Origin: an uncultured Lachnospiraceae bacterium
Lineage (GTDB): Bacteria > Bacillota > Clostridia > Lachnospirales > Lachnospiraceae
DNA: 64,000 nucleotides
Direction of reading: 5' to 3'
Assembly: GCA_910588845.1 (NCBI GenBank)
Contig: CAJURU010000006.1
Span: forward strand, 101,692-165,691
Shown: piece after piece, positions 1-9,095 of the stretch
How the letters are laid out: each line of letters begins with the position of its first letter
Position numbering within the stretch: position 1 is the first letter of the stretch
The notes under the pieces: generated by a model
What the model was told of the DNA's origin: nothing
The model's database searches: none
Seen by the model: the letters and a program-made list of their open reading frames with translations, nothing else
Translations under genes and position numbers: made by a program

Positions 1-208
1 CGCGCCGGTTGCGAAAGAGGTTACAGAACAGTCGGAGCCTGCGCCGGCCGGCACGGATTATATACTAAATACGAATACCCATAAATTTCATATTCCTGGT
101 TGCGGCAGTGTAAAACAGATGTCTGAGGCCAATAAAAAGGCATACTCCGGTAACAGGGACGATGTGATTGCAATGGGCTATGATCCCTGTAAGAAATGTA
201 ATCCGTAG
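1..208 (+). CDS. C-terminal end of a protein with an Ada-like Cys-containing domain (partial)
   Basis: The reading frame is open from base 2 and stops at TAG 206-208, so only the last 68 residues are present. A Glu/Pro/Ala-rich linker leads into a short domain reading YILNTNTHKFHIPGCGSV and ending GYDPCKKCNP. From memory, this His/Cys pattern (HIPGC, CKKC) is the small metal-binding-type module found at the C-terminus of secreted ComEC/Rec2-type competence proteins, metallo-hydrolases and nucleases of clostridia. The catalytic part lies outside the window, so the enzyme cannot be named. Confidence 0.6.
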   Translation, partial: APVAKEVTEQSEPAPAGTDYILNTNTHKFHIPGCGSVKQMSEANKKAYSGNRDDVIAMGYDPCKKCNP

Positions 209-248
209 AATGTATCACAATGTTTTGTCTAAAAAATGTCTGAAAGGC

Positions 249-277
249 TTTACACCTTGAATGTAGATAGTTATAAT
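249..277 (+). promoter_or_regulatory. SigA-type promoter upstream of pyrE
   Basis: TTTACA at 249-254, a 17 bp spacer and a consensus TATAAT at 272-277. Transcription would start near 284 and give a leader of about 115 nt before pyrE. A short frame (318-425) with a fair ribosome binding site lies in this leader and overlaps the pyrE start. No clear attenuator hairpin is visible. Confidence 0.6.
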
Positions 278-397
278 GAAGTACAAGCAATGGATTTTCG
301 GAAAAGTGGGTGATGATATGCCAAACTGTGCAGAAATTACAGCAGTCATATCCCCAGAGGGTAAGATTTTATGGAAGATTAAGGAGAATCAGAATCT

Positions 398-1072
398 ATG
401 GAAAGCTACAAACAGGAATTTATAGAATTTATGGTAGACTGCCAGGTCTTGAAATTTGGTGAATTTGTATTAAAGAGCGGGAGAAAGTCCCCGTTTTTCA
501 TGAATGCGGGGGCATATGTGACAGGCGCGCAGCTGCGCAAATTAGGCGAGTATTACGCCAAGGCAATCCATGCGCACTATGGAGATGATTTTGACGTGCT
601 TTTCGGGCCGGCTTATAAGGGAATTCCATTGAGTGTTGCCACTACAATCGCCTTCAGCGAGCTCTATGGCAAGGAAATCCGCTATTGTTCCAACCGCAAG
701 GAAGCCAAAGACCATGGCGATACCGGAATCCTTTTGGGCAGCAAATTGCAGGACGGCGATAAAGTGGTGATTATCGAGGATGTGACGACTTCCGGCAAAT
801 CTATGGAAGAGACAGTGCCCATCATCCGTGCACAGGCGGACATCGAGATCGTGGGACTGATTGTGTCTTTAAATCGTATGGAACGTGGCAAAGGCGAAAA
901 GAGCGCGCTGGAAGAGATTAAAGATTTATATGGATTTGAGACGAATGCGATTGTGACGATGGAAGATGTGACAGAATATTTGTATAATAAACCATATAAA
1001 GGAAATATATATATTAATGACGAAATGAAAGCGGCTATTGACAATTATTATGCCCAGTATGGAGTGAAATAG
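398..1072 (+). CDS. pyrE: orotate phosphoribosyltransferase
   Basis: This cytosolic enzyme transfers the phosphoribosyl group of PRPP to orotate, giving OMP, the fifth step of de novo UMP synthesis. The 224 residues match the usual length. The type I PRTase PRPP-binding loop is clear at about residues 123-135 (VVIIEDVTTSGKS), and the N-terminal FGEFVLKSGRKSPFF segment is typical of bacterial PyrE. The start ATG at 398 has AAGGAG about 11 nt upstream. No other pyr gene is adjacent, so here it stands apart from a pyrimidine operon, behind its own promoter. Confidence 0.95.
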   Translation: MESYKQEFIEFMVDCQVLKFGEFVLKSGRKSPFFMNAGAYVTGAQLRKLGEYYAKAIHAHYGDDFDVLFGPAYKGIPLSVATTIAFSELYGKEIRYCSNRKEAKDHGDTGILLGSKLQDGDKVVIIEDVTTSGKSMEETVPIIRAQADIEIVGLIVSLNRMERGKGEKSALEEIKDLYGFETNAIVTMEDVTEYLYNKPYKGNIYINDEMKAAIDNYYAQYGVK

Positions 1073-1081
1073 GAGACTGAT

Positions 1082-1234
1082 ATGAATGAAAAGACGTATA
1101 AGGCTATGACTGTCGCAGGGGGCGGGAATATTGCAATTGGCGTTGTCGTGCTTGTGTGCGGCGTTGTCTGCGGAGTTCTTGCGATTATAAATGGAGCTGC
1201 CATGTTGAGAAGGAAATCAGATATTATATTTTAA
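1082..1234 (+). CDS. small single-pass membrane protein, 50 aa, unknown
   Basis: The ATG lies 9 nt after the pyrE stop, with AGGAG inside the pyrE end. The product has a short charged N-terminus, one Gly/Val/Ile-rich transmembrane segment (about residues 16-37) and a basic tail with RRK, suggesting the tail faces the cytoplasm. I recognise no function. The close spacing suggests cotranscription with pyrE and with the VanZ-like gene that follows. Confidence 0.55.
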   Translation: MNEKTYKAMTVAGGGNIAIGVVVLVCGVVCGVLAIINGAAMLRRKSDIIF

Positions 1235-1245
1235 AGGAAGAAAAA

Positions 1246-1725
1246 TTGAAAAACGATTACAGAAAAATACTCCGAATATGCAGCAAAGTCATGTTCGGAG
1301 TGTATATTATTTTCTTAACATACTTTTTATTTTTTGCAGAGAGTACCGGACGAACGTTTGAGAGCAGATCCTACCATTATAACCTGGAGCTGTTCAAAGA
1401 AATCGGACGTTTTATCAAATACTGCCATCAACTTGGCGCCAAGGCGGTGCTGTTGAATCTTGTGGGGAACGTTGTCGCATTCATTCCCTTTGGATTTTTT
1501 TTGCCGATTTTGCATGTGAAATGCAGGTCTTTTTTGTTCACTACATTTCTGAGTTTTGAATTCAGCCTGATGGTAGAGACGATACAGCTTGTGTCCAAAG
1601 TAGGCAGTTTTGATGTGGACGACCTGCTGCTCAATACGATTGGCGGGGCTTTGGGCTGTCTGACTTTTCTGTGTATGAATCGGATAAGGAGAACGTATGA
1701 GACGAAAGAGAAAAAACGCATATAA
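1246..1725 (+). CDS. VanZ family membrane protein
   Basis: VanZ-family proteins are small integral membrane proteins; some members give low-level teicoplanin resistance, most have no assigned role. The 159-residue product has four hydrophobic segments and the family pattern: an N-terminal helix, the NLVGNVVAFIPFGFFLP block, and the late VETIQL...FDVDDLLLNTIGG block. I chose the TTG at 1246 because AAGGAAG lies 5-6 nt upstream. An upstream ATG at 1156 is in frame but sits inside the previous gene without a ribosome binding site. The 3' end overlaps the next gene by 29 nt, so the two are translationally linked. Confidence 0.75.
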   Translation: MKNDYRKILRICSKVMFGVYIIFLTYFLFFAESTGRTFESRSYHYNLELFKEIGRFIKYCHQLGAKAVLLNLVGNVVAFIPFGFFLPILHVKCRSFLFTTFLSFEFSLMVETIQLVSKVGSFDVDDLLLNTIGGALGCLTFLCMNRIRRTYETKEKKRI

Positions 1726-2023
1726 ATTTGGAGACAAGAAACATTCCAGGCGAGGAAAAGTATCGCTGGTGTTGGCGGCGCTCTCGCTGTTGGCAGGTAT
1801 CGGCATGATCGCATTTTCCATCCACAGCGGCGGCCATGCCAATGAATATATCGGATGTGCAGGGGTATTTACGCTGATGGTTTCTATTGTCTCCCTGATT
1901 GTTGGGCTGATGAGTCTTGGGGAGGATAGCTATAAGCTATTCCCAGTGTTGGGAAGCGTCTGTGCCGGTTTGGTGCTGGCGGGTTGGGTGGCAGTTTATG
2001 TGTTAGGGTTTTATACCTTGTGA
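1697..2023 (+). CDS. small integral membrane protein, DUF6142-like
   Basis: The 108-residue product has a basic N-terminus (MRRKRKNAYKFGDKKHSRRG) and three hydrophobic segments at about residues 22-42, 52-73 and 82-105. From memory this matches the DUF6142 membrane proteins of clostridia; no function is known. The gene overlaps the VanZ-like gene by 29 nt. Its last codons and stop form the beginning of the first unit of a triple tandem repeat, so the stop region has been duplicated downstream. Confidence 0.65.
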   Translation: MRRKRKNAYKFGDKKHSRRGKVSLVLAALSLLAGIGMIAFSIHSGGHANEYIGCAGVFTLMVSIVSLIVGLMSLGEDSYKLFPVLGSVCAGLVLAGWVAVYVLGFYTL

Positions 2024-2149
2024 AAAGGCCGACTGGCCATAATGGGGTGCCCGGAGGGTATACCTTGTGAAAAGGCCGACTGGCCAGAATGGGGTGCTGG
2101 AGGGTATACCTTGTGAAAAGGCCGGCTGGCCATAATGGGGCGCCCGGAG
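2012..2149 (+). repeat. three tandem copies of a 45-47 bp repeat
   Basis: Units lie at 2012-2058, 2059-2104 and 2105-2149 and differ at only a few bases. Each begins TATACCTTGTGA, which in unit 1 encodes the last residues (YTL) and stop of the preceding gene. Each contains GGCCGACTGGCC (GGCTGG in unit 3), a short inverted GGCC pair. No T-run follows, so it is not an ordinary terminator. Confidence 0.9.
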
Positions 2150-2177
2150 ACACATGGAAAGAAATGAGGTTATATTT

Positions 2178-4250
2178 ATGGGATATCAGGAATTTTGGCA
2201 TTCCTATCGGGAAGAAGTCAGAGAACGTTTTCCCCTGGTTGAGGAACGCTTAAAACAAATCATGACAGAAGACACAGTGGCAAATCGCTGGCGGGAGTAT
2301 TTTCAGAGTACTGCCGCTTTTTTGGGCAGGCTGTGCGCGCTTTATGAGGAAATAATTGGGGGAGATTATTTCAAGAAGAGCCTGAAGCAGCTGCAAACAG
2401 AAAACCATGCGCTTTATGAGGAAATTTTACCGCAAAATTATGCGAAGAGCTATGCGAATCCTGCATATGCCGCAGGGAAGTTGGGAGAAGCGTTTGGCAA
2501 GCTTCTGGGGATGCTTTATGCGGATTTACGCTCGCTGATTCCCTGCGTGTTTGAGGGGCGCAATTACGAACTGACGATTTTCGGGGAATTGTTTATTGAA
2601 ATTTACAATTGTTTTGAGCTGGAAGAGCGCCCGAAGGAACAGGAAATCCAACAGATTATTTACTGGTTTTACCATGATTACAGTGAGATTTTTACAGAAA
2701 TCAGCGTGCTTGCGCAGAGCAGCCCTGAGCTGGATTTCTATGTGCGCGTCATTATGGACAGCGATTTGACGGATTTGCGCTATCTGTACCGGTATGGCGC
2801 GTATATTTCGCCAAATGAAAGGAAGGTTTCTGAGTTTTTAAAGCGAATGCCGGAGCCGGAAATTCAGGCTATGGCGGACACTTACACAGAAGGGTATCGC
2901 ATTGGCTTTGAAGTTACCGGCAAGGATTTGTCGAAAAAGAAGTTTGTGGATTTGCGCTATCCCATAGGGTTTGAGCGCATGATGCGCGCGGCGGTAACTA
3001 ATTTCCGGGAAATGGGTCTTGCACCGGTAGTTTCAAGAATTGCCGAGACGTCTTTTTCAGGCAGAGGCAACGGAAGCCCTGCCGTGGCGGGTACTTCCCC
3101 TAACCGTCAATATGAGTACGACCATAAATTTGACCGGGCGGTTTATCTCGATAAGGCTTTTGTGGAGAGAAGGCTTGAGGGGCTGCGCACGGCGTATGAA
3201 GGAAGAGGAGAAACGGCTGCGCTCTATGCTGGCCCGGCGGTCGTGGAAACGTTTGGCGAGGAAGGGTTTACGCCTGCCGCTTGTTCTTCGGCCTGTCGGT
3301 TTGATGACAAACAACAGAAGCTAAACGTCTATCTGTCCAGTCAGTCTATGCAGATTACGAACCAATATATCCGGGGGGAAGAGCGCAGTTTTACGATTAT
3401 TGCTTACCCAATCCCGGAGATTGGCGATAGGTTTGAAGAGATATTTGCCAGGACGGTAGAGGTCAATACGCTCGATTATAAGCTGTACCAAAAGATGCAG
3501 CAGAAGATTATTGACGTTCTGGATGAGGGGGCTTTTGTCCATGTCACCGGCAAGGGCGCGAACACAACAGATTTGACAGTGTCACTGCACACGCTGGAGA
3601 ATCCGCAGAAGCAGACGAACTTTGAAAACTGCGTGGCGGACGTCAATATTCCGGTGGGCGAGGTCTTCACTTCTCCTGTGCTCAAGGGGACCAACGGGCG
3701 CCTTCATGTGACGCAGGTGTATTTGAACGGTATGAAATATCTTGATTTGGAATTGGAGTTTGCGGACGGCATGGTTGTAAATTATTCCTGCCGCAATTTT
3801 GAGGCGGAGGAGGAAAACCGCGCGTTTCTCAAAGAGAACCTGTTAAAACATCATGATACGCTTCCGTTGGGGGAATTTGCCATCGGCACCAACACTACGG
3901 CTTATCAGATGGGCAGAGATTATCAGATTCAAGATAAATTGCCGATTTTGATCGCGGAAAAGACGGGGCCTCATTTTGCAGTGGGCGATACTTGTTACAG
4001 TTGGGCGGAAGATACCGCGGTTTTTAACCCGGACGGCAAGGAGATTGTGGCCAGAGATAATGAGATATCTGCTCTCAGAAAAGAAGATACCCAGAAAGCT
4101 TATTTTAACTGCCACACGGACATCACAATTCCTTATGATGAGCTGGATCGGATTACCGTCATCCGGCGGGATGATAGCCGGACGGATGTAATCCGGGACG
4201 GCAGATTTGTTGTTCCGGGGACGGAGCTTTTGAATGAACCCTTATGTTAG
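2178..4250 (+). CDS. M29-type leucyl aminopeptidase
   Basis: M29 enzymes are two-metal aminopeptidases that remove N-terminal residues from peptides in the cytosol. The 690-residue product has the M29 core in its C-terminal half, preceded by about 300 residues of helical, family-unrelated sequence. Expected metal ligands in order: E495 (NIPVGEVFTSP), E566 (GEFAIGTNT), H599 (TGPHFAVGD), and H646 with D648 (CHTDI). Classic M29 proteins are near 410 residues, so the N-terminal region is an extension common in clostridial members. I prefer ATG 2178 (GAGG 8 nt upstream); ATG 2154, with GGAG just upstream, is possible. The gene is convergent with the GH18 gene, only 8 bp apart. Confidence 0.8.
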   Translation: MGYQEFWHSYREEVRERFPLVEERLKQIMTEDTVANRWREYFQSTAAFLGRLCALYEEIIGGDYFKKSLKQLQTENHALYEEILPQNYAKSYANPAYAAGKLGEAFGKLLGMLYADLRSLIPCVFEGRNYELTIFGELFIEIYNCFELEERPKEQEIQQIIYWFYHDYSEIFTEISVLAQSSPELDFYVRVIMDSDLTDLRYLYRYGAYISPNERKVSEFLKRMPEPEIQAMADTYTEGYRIGFEVTGKDLSKKKFVDLRYPIGFERMMRAAVTNFREMGLAPVVSRIAETSFSGRGNGSPAVAGTSPNRQYEYDHKFDRAVYLDKAFVERRLEGLRTAYEGRGETAALYAGPAVVETFGEEGFTPAACSSACRFDDKQQKLNVYLSSQSMQITNQYIRGEERSFTIIAYPIPEIGDRFEEIFARTVEVNTLDYKLYQKMQQKIIDVLDEGAFVHVTGKGANTTDLTVSLHTLENPQKQTNFENCVADVNIPVGEVFTSPVLKGTNGRLHVTQVYLNGMKYLDLELEFADGMVVNYSCRNFEAEEENRAFLKENLLKHHDTLPLGEFAIGTNTTAYQMGRDYQIQDKLPILIAEKTGPHFAVGDTCYSWAEDTAVFNPDGKEIVARDNEISALRKEDTQKAYFNCHTDITIPYDELDRITVIRRDDSRTDVIRDGRFVVPGTELLNEPLC

Positions 4251-4258
4251 CGTTTGTC

Positions 4259-5389
4259 TCAACGAATTGTAAATGTGTCGTCTAACAATAACCAGTTTGC
4301 GCGGAAGAGCTGCATGATTTGCCAATAGCTCATGCCGCGGAGCTGGTATTCTTTTACCAGGTTGAATTTGGCCGTTAGGCTGCGCGCGTCTTCAAACCAC
4401 ACTTCATGCGTCTGGTTGTTCTGCACATAATTGAAATATGGAGACTGCGCCGTCTCATCAAAGAGAATGGATGCCCCATTGGCAACGGCGATCTGTACGG
4501 CTTCCACGTTGCCGATGGTAACCGCCTTGGAGGCGCCTTTGACATAAGGCAGCGTCCAGTCATAGCCGTAGTTGGGGATGCCGAGGTGAATTTTTTCCGG
4601 CGGAATTTTTGTCAGCGCATATTCGACGACCTGGCGGACTTTGTTGATTGGCGCGACCGCCATTGCCGGGCCGTAGGTATATCCCCACTCGTAGGTCATC
4701 AGCAATACATAGTCGGCCGCTTCTCCCAACAAGCCATAATCTTTTCCCTCATAGAGAAGCCCGGTCTGCGTGTCGGAAGTTTTGGGCGCAAGCGCGACGG
4801 AGACCGGAAAGCCCAGTGCATTTACGGCGGTGCGCACTTCACGTACAAAATCGGCAAAAGCAAATTTGTCTTCGGGGAGGATATATTCAAAGTCAATGTC
4901 TACGCCCGCAAAGCCGCGTTCCTCGATCTGGGCGCTGAGATTTTCAATCAGTTGCTGCTTTGCCGCTTCATTGTTTACCATCCGGGAGATTAGATAGTTG
5001 CTGAATTGGCCGTCCGGCCCGAACGGCGTCAGCGTAAGAATGGGCGCAACGCCGAATTCCTTTGCCATGGCAATCATAAAGGCGTCGTCCAATAGCGGGG
5101 GAACAAGCGCGCCCTCAGGTGTAAAACCATAAGAAAAAATAAAGAGATCGGAGAGGAAAGGAAGCGTCTGTTCCAGTACCCAGCGGCTGATAAAAGGATA
5201 GGCGTAGCCCCCAACATAGGCAGGATAGCCGTCAGCGCCAAAGGTATCAGATAGAAGAAGGGCCTGCCCCACAGCCAGCGCATAAGGGTATACGAGCTGG
5301 TTGTCATAGATGATGGACTGTGCGGGAACATTTTGGGAAGCGGCAATTGCATCTACGCTGTCGCCGGGCTGAACTACATATATTCTCAT
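4259..5389 (-). CDS. LysM and GH18 domain protein, spore-germination (YaaH/SleL) type
   Basis: Proteins of this type bind peptidoglycan through LysM and hydrolyse cortex or wall glycans. Of 376 residues, about 2-47 are one LysM repeat (YVVQPGDSVDAIA) and about 70-376 form a GH18 barrel. The catalytic DxDxE motif is intact: D164, D166, E168 in GVDIDFEYI. There is no signal peptide, as in Bacillus YaaH and SleL, which are packed into spores. This suggests a spore-forming host. I see no clear SigA promoter; the upstream region has CATATTTTA, which might fit a sporulation sigma factor, but that is speculative. Confidence 0.85.
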   Translation of the reverse strand: MRIYVVQPGDSVDAIAASQNVPAQSIIYDNQLVYPYALAVGQALLLSDTFGADGYPAYVGGYAYPFISRWVLEQTLPFLSDLFIFSYGFTPEGALVPPLLDDAFMIAMAKEFGVAPILTLTPFGPDGQFSNYLISRMVNNEAAKQQLIENLSAQIEERGFAGVDIDFEYILPEDKFAFADFVREVRTAVNALGFPVSVALAPKTSDTQTGLLYEGKDYGLLGEAADYVLLMTYEWGYTYGPAMAVAPINKVRQVVEYALTKIPPEKIHLGIPNYGYDWTLPYVKGASKAVTIGNVEAVQIAVANGASILFDETAQSPYFNYVQNNQTHEVWFEDARSLTAKFNLVKEYQLRGMSYWQIMQLFRANWLLLDDTFTIR

Positions 5390-5500
5390 AGAATAGTGGA
5401 ATCCTTTTTTAATAAAATATGTATAAAGGAAGGGAAGCGTTACACAGATGCTGCCGGCGAGTGGAAAATATGCGAAAATTTAGCCTGCCTTTGTAGATTT

Positions 5501-5529
5501 TTGACCTAAAACATGATAAACTTTATAGT
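5501..5529 (+). promoter_or_regulatory. SigA-type promoter of the chemotaxis receptor gene
   Basis: TTGACC at 5501-5506, a 17 bp spacer and TATAGT at 5524-5529, about 30 nt before the start codon. No convincing SigD (flagellar) promoter was seen. Confidence 0.55.
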
Positions 5530-5558
5530 ATTATGAAATATCAGGAAAGGGGATTCCA

Positions 5559-7646
5559 ATGAAAAGCATCAAGACAAAAATTGTATTGGTAGTTTTAATG
5601 TGCTCGCTGATTTCTACTGTTATCTGCGGCAGTATCAGTATCGTAGAAAGTTCGAGGGCGGCGAAAGAAAATTCAGCGGACATAATGAAGCTTCTTTGCG
5701 AGAATCAGGGGCAGAAGCTCGACGGTATGATGCGGCAGGTGTCGCAGTCGGTAGATACGTTGTATGACCTGGCTGTTTCTGAACTTGACGATTTTCAGAA
5801 ATTTAAAACGGATGCTGCGTACGTCGACGCATATTCACAGCGGCTTGCGCCTATGCTTTTGCAGACCGCAGTACATACACAGGGAGCCATGAGCGTATAT
5901 ATCCGTTACAATCCGCAGTTTACGGAGCCCACCAGCGGCCTGTTCTATACCAGAGATTCCGCAGATAGTGAATTCCAGGAGATAGAGCCGACGGATTTTT
6001 CTATGTATGAGCCCGATGATTTGGAACATGTGGGCTGGTACTACATTCCGGTGGGCAATGCGCAGCCTACTTGGATGGAGCCTTACCTGAACTCTAATAT
6101 AAATGTGTATATGATTTCTTATGTTATTCCAATTTTTGTGGACGGGGAGTCAGTGGGCATTATCGGTATGGATATTGATTTCAGCGCGTTTACAAATGTG
6201 CTGGATTCATCCAGTATTTTTGAGAGCGGTTATGCGTTTCTTGCCAATGAGCAGGGGGATATTATGCACCACAAGGAGCTTGAGACTGGGAGCAGTCTGG
6301 CGGAGGCCGGGCTGGAAGCGGTTGCAGAAAGCCTGGCGCTGCCAGATCAGGAAATGGCGATTCGCCAGTATACCTGGCGGGGGGCGAACAAGAGCATGTG
6401 CTATATGACCCTGGTGAACGGCATGAGATTTATTTTGACGGCGCCCACGTCAGAGTTTGCAGCGCAGGCAAAGACTATGCGTATGCTGATTTTCCTGGGC
6501 GCGTTGATTGCAATGGCCGTGGCGGTAATAGTCGGATTCCTCATCAGTATTTCTCTGACAAAGCCGATACGCCAGATTAACAACATTGTGGGAGAGACGG
6601 CGAAGTTTAACTTTACCCATTATAAAGACAGTGAGAGCCTCTATAAGAAAAAAGACGAGACTGCAAACATGGCGCATTCGCTTCACGATATGCGGGACAA
6701 TTTGCGGGGGATGGTAGAGAATATCCGGCAGGCGTATGTAGATATGGCGGATAGTATGGAACGGCTTTCTGAGACTACGGAGAAAGTTAATCACATGAGC
6801 GAGGATAATTCTGCGACTACACAGGAACTGGCGGCGGCTATGCAGGAGACGGCGGACACCATGGACACTGTAAACAGCACGATCGCAGAAATTCGCGGCA
6901 GGGCAGAGGAAATCCGCGGACGTTCCGATGCCGGAAAAAGCAATTCTGTGGAAATCCGCGGCAGGGCGGAGAAGTTGAAAGGAAGCACCAGAAGCGCCAG
7001 CGAGCGCACAAGGGAAATGTACGCCAGCGTGCAGGAGAAGACGAAAGAAGCTATGGAACAGGCCAGGGCGGTGTCCCATATCAACGAGCTGACGCAGGCG
7101 ATTTTAGATATTTCTTCCCAGACAAACCTGCTGGCCCTCAATGCATCTATTGAGGCGGCGAGAGCAGGCGAGGCTGGAAGAGGTTTTGCTGTGGTAGCCG
7201 GTGAAATTGGAGCTTTGGCAGACCAGACCTCGGACGCAGTCGGCGATATCAATGGCATTATTGCGGAGGTCAACCAGGCAGTGGGCAACATGACGTCATG
7301 TCTTAATGAGAGTATGAACTTCCTTGAGGAGACAGTGCTCAAAGATTATGGAGATTTTATGGAGGTTGCCGAGCAGTATACGGTTGACGCGGCTGGAGTG
7401 GAAGAGAATATGGGTGATATCAACAGCCAGATAGAGACGCTTTTGACTGCCATTGTAAATATTGCAGACGCTGTGGAACATGTGAGCCAGACGACGATGG
7501 AGGCTGCGGAAGGTATCACTGAAATTGCCGGAAAGACGCAGGAAATGGCCGGGGTTGTAGGGACGAACAGCGACCTCATCGAGCATAACCAGAGCCATAT
7601 TGAGAAGTTGAAAGAGATCGTAGCGCGCTTCCATATGCAGGAGTAA
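5559..7646 (+). CDS. methyl-accepting chemotaxis protein
   Basis: A transmembrane receptor that passes ligand signals to CheA/CheW. The 695 residues run: TM1 (about 7-28), an extracytoplasmic sensor region of Cache type (about 30-300, with YTRDSADSEF and a WYYIP segment), TM2 (about 306-331), HAMP (about 332-390), then the signalling domain. The highly conserved hairpin tip reads LLALNASIEAARAGEAGRG at about residues 522-541. The ribosome binding site GGAAAGGGG lies 6-12 nt upstream. The ligand is unknown. It is a single gene with its own promoter and is followed by a terminator hairpin. Confidence 0.93.
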   Translation: MKSIKTKIVLVVLMCSLISTVICGSISIVESSRAAKENSADIMKLLCENQGQKLDGMMRQVSQSVDTLYDLAVSELDDFQKFKTDAAYVDAYSQRLAPMLLQTAVHTQGAMSVYIRYNPQFTEPTSGLFYTRDSADSEFQEIEPTDFSMYEPDDLEHVGWYYIPVGNAQPTWMEPYLNSNINVYMISYVIPIFVDGESVGIIGMDIDFSAFTNVLDSSSIFESGYAFLANEQGDIMHHKELETGSSLAEAGLEAVAESLALPDQEMAIRQYTWRGANKSMCYMTLVNGMRFILTAPTSEFAAQAKTMRMLIFLGALIAMAVAVIVGFLISISLTKPIRQINNIVGETAKFNFTHYKDSESLYKKKDETANMAHSLHDMRDNLRGMVENIRQAYVDMADSMERLSETTEKVNHMSEDNSATTQELAAAMQETADTMDTVNSTIAEIRGRAEEIRGRSDAGKSNSVEIRGRAEKLKGSTRSASERTREMYASVQEKTKEAMEQARAVSHINELTQAILDISSQTNLLALNASIEAARAGEAGRGFAVVAGEIGALADQTSDAVGDINGIIAEVNQAVGNMTSCLNESMNFLEETVLKDYGDFMEVAEQYTVDAAGVEENMGDINSQIETLLTAIVNIADAVEHVSQTTMEAAEGITEIAGKTQEMAGVVGTNSDLIEHNQSHIEKLKEIVARFHMQE

Positions 7647-7699
7647 AAGCGGGCAGGGGCTTGCCCTGTGAGAAGCATATAAGCGACAAAATATGAGAA

Positions 7700-7731
7700 C
7701 CCCCCGGGTACAGATTTTTGTAACCGGGGGG
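7700..7731. terminator. bidirectional terminator hairpin between the MCP gene and pta
   Basis: The arms CCCCCCGGGTAC and GTAACCGGGGGG pair with one mismatch around a T-rich loop. The two genes converge here, so the hairpin can end both transcripts. The T tract on the + side is short (CTTTC). Confidence 0.7.
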
Positions 7732-7753
7732 CTTTCTATGCATTTGTAAAAGA

Positions 7754-8764
7754 TTATTCCAAGTCTTCGTCGACCAGAGCTGCGGTAATGATTGCCATAG
7801 AATATACTTCATCCGCGTTGCAGCCTCTCGACAAGTCGTTGATGGGAGAATTCAATCCCAGAAGAATGGGGCCGTATGCCTCAAAGTTACCCATACGCTG
7901 TGCAATCTTGTAACCAATATTTCCTGCATTGATATCCGGGAAAATAAATACGTTGGCATGTCCGGCAACTGGATCGTCCGGGCACTTGGTGCGCGCGACG
8001 CGCGGGGAAACGGCGGCGTCAAATTGCATTTCACCGGATATGGGGAGATTCGGGTTAAGCGCCTTTGCTTTGATAGCCGCATTGTGCATCTTGTCTACGT
8101 CTTCGCCCGCCCCGGAGCCGAGTGTAGAATAGCTGAGAAATGCAACCTTGGGGTCAATACCGAAAAGCTGTCCGCATTTGGCAGCCTCAATAGCAATCTC
8201 GGCAAGCTCGTCTTCGTTCGGTTTGATATTGATCGCGCAGTCCGCCATGGCAAGCACTTCGTTTTCACCGGTAGCAGAAGGACGTACCAGGATGAAACAG
8301 GATGACACAATGTTGTGTCCCGGTTTTGCTTTGATTAATTGCAGCGCCGGACGGATCGTGTCTGCCGTTGTGTAGGTAGCGCCGCCGAGAAGGGAGTCGG
8401 CATATCCCATTTTTACCAGCATCGTCCCGAAATAATTGCCTTGCAGCAGTATTTCCCGCGCTCTTTCCGGCTGTAGGTTCTTGCTTTTTCTGAGTTCGCA
8501 GAGCATTTCCACCATCTCGTCTATCTTTTCAAAATTCGCAGGGTCGATAATCTGCGCCCCGCGGATATTGTAGCCGTATTCCTCAGCAGCCTCTTCCACT
8601 TCCTCCTGGGTGCCGACCAGAAGCGGCGTCAGGAAATTAGAAGCCAGAAGCCGGGAAGCCGCTTCTAAGATACGGGGGTCGCTGCCCTCTGTGAAAACAA
8701 TTCTTTTGGGGCTCTGTTTTAGTTTCTTAATCATTGCGCCAAAACCGTGCATGTTCCTGCTCAT
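7754..8764 (-). CDS. pta: phosphate acetyltransferase
   Basis: Interconverts acetyl-CoA and acetyl phosphate; with acetate kinase it gives ATP and acetate, a central fermentative route. The 336 residues match short clostridial Pta. Family features are the N-terminal KRIVFTEGSDPRILEA, the central GATYTTADTIRPALQLI and the C-terminal FIFPDINAGNIGYKIAQRM. The ATG at 8764 is preceded by AAGGAGG. ackA, which usually follows pta, is not present; the neighbour downstream is the convergent MCP gene, so acetate kinase must be encoded elsewhere. Confidence 0.95.
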   Translation of the reverse strand: MSRNMHGFGAMIKKLKQSPKRIVFTEGSDPRILEAASRLLASNFLTPLLVGTQEEVEEAAEEYGYNIRGAQIIDPANFEKIDEMVEMLCELRKSKNLQPERAREILLQGNYFGTMLVKMGYADSLLGGATYTTADTIRPALQLIKAKPGHNIVSSCFILVRPSATGENEVLAMADCAINIKPNEDELAEIAIEAAKCGQLFGIDPKVAFLSYSTLGSGAGEDVDKMHNAAIKAKALNPNLPISGEMQFDAAVSPRVARTKCPDDPVAGHANVFIFPDINAGNIGYKIAQRMGNFEAYGPILLGLNSPINDLSRGCNADEVYSMAIITAALVDEDLE

Positions 8765-8832
8765 ATTATAAATCCTCCTTATAATAGCTGATTCTATCAG
8801 TTATAAATTATTTTTGGTAATTCCCTAAATAT

Positions 8833-8860
8833 AATGTACCACTTTTGAGATATTTTTCAA
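8833..8860 (-). promoter_or_regulatory. putative pta promoter
   Basis: On the - strand TTGAAA (8855-8860), a 16 bp spacer and TACATT (8833-8838) with an extended TGG before it. It lies about 70 nt upstream of the pta start. The 310 bp between pta and the next gene otherwise hold only the promoter of that gene. Confidence 0.5.
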
Positions 8861-9025
8861 CTGATTTTTACCAGATTCTTCCACCTTATATTCCAAAGAA
8901 TTAAAGTGGGAAGCGAAAACGGTGGAGAAAATGGTGTTTTTGTACAGGATGGCAAGAGAGAGCGTCTTAGATTACTGGTAATAATGCGGAAAAAAAGCTC
9001 GAAAATGCATAAATTATTATCGAAA

Positions 9026-9054
9026 TTGCATGTTAATCGCAATTTATATATGAT
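9026..9054 (+). promoter_or_regulatory. putative promoter of the GH127 gene
   Basis: TTGCAT at 9026-9031, a 17 bp spacer and TATGAT at 9049-9054, about 40 nt before the start codon. Confidence 0.5.
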
Positions 9055-9095
9055 AAAATGACTGTACATATCATATGAAAGAGAGGAGAAGCAGG

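Noticed and set aside
318..425. Short 35-codon frame in the pyrE leader with a fair ribosome binding site
   Set aside because: It could be a leader peptide, but no attenuator hairpin or regulatory codon run is visible and it overlaps the pyrE start, so it is not called as a gene.
5390..5500. Possible sporulation sigma factor promoter upstream of the GH18 gene
   Set aside because: Only a loose CATATTTTA match with no clear -35 element; not enough to call.
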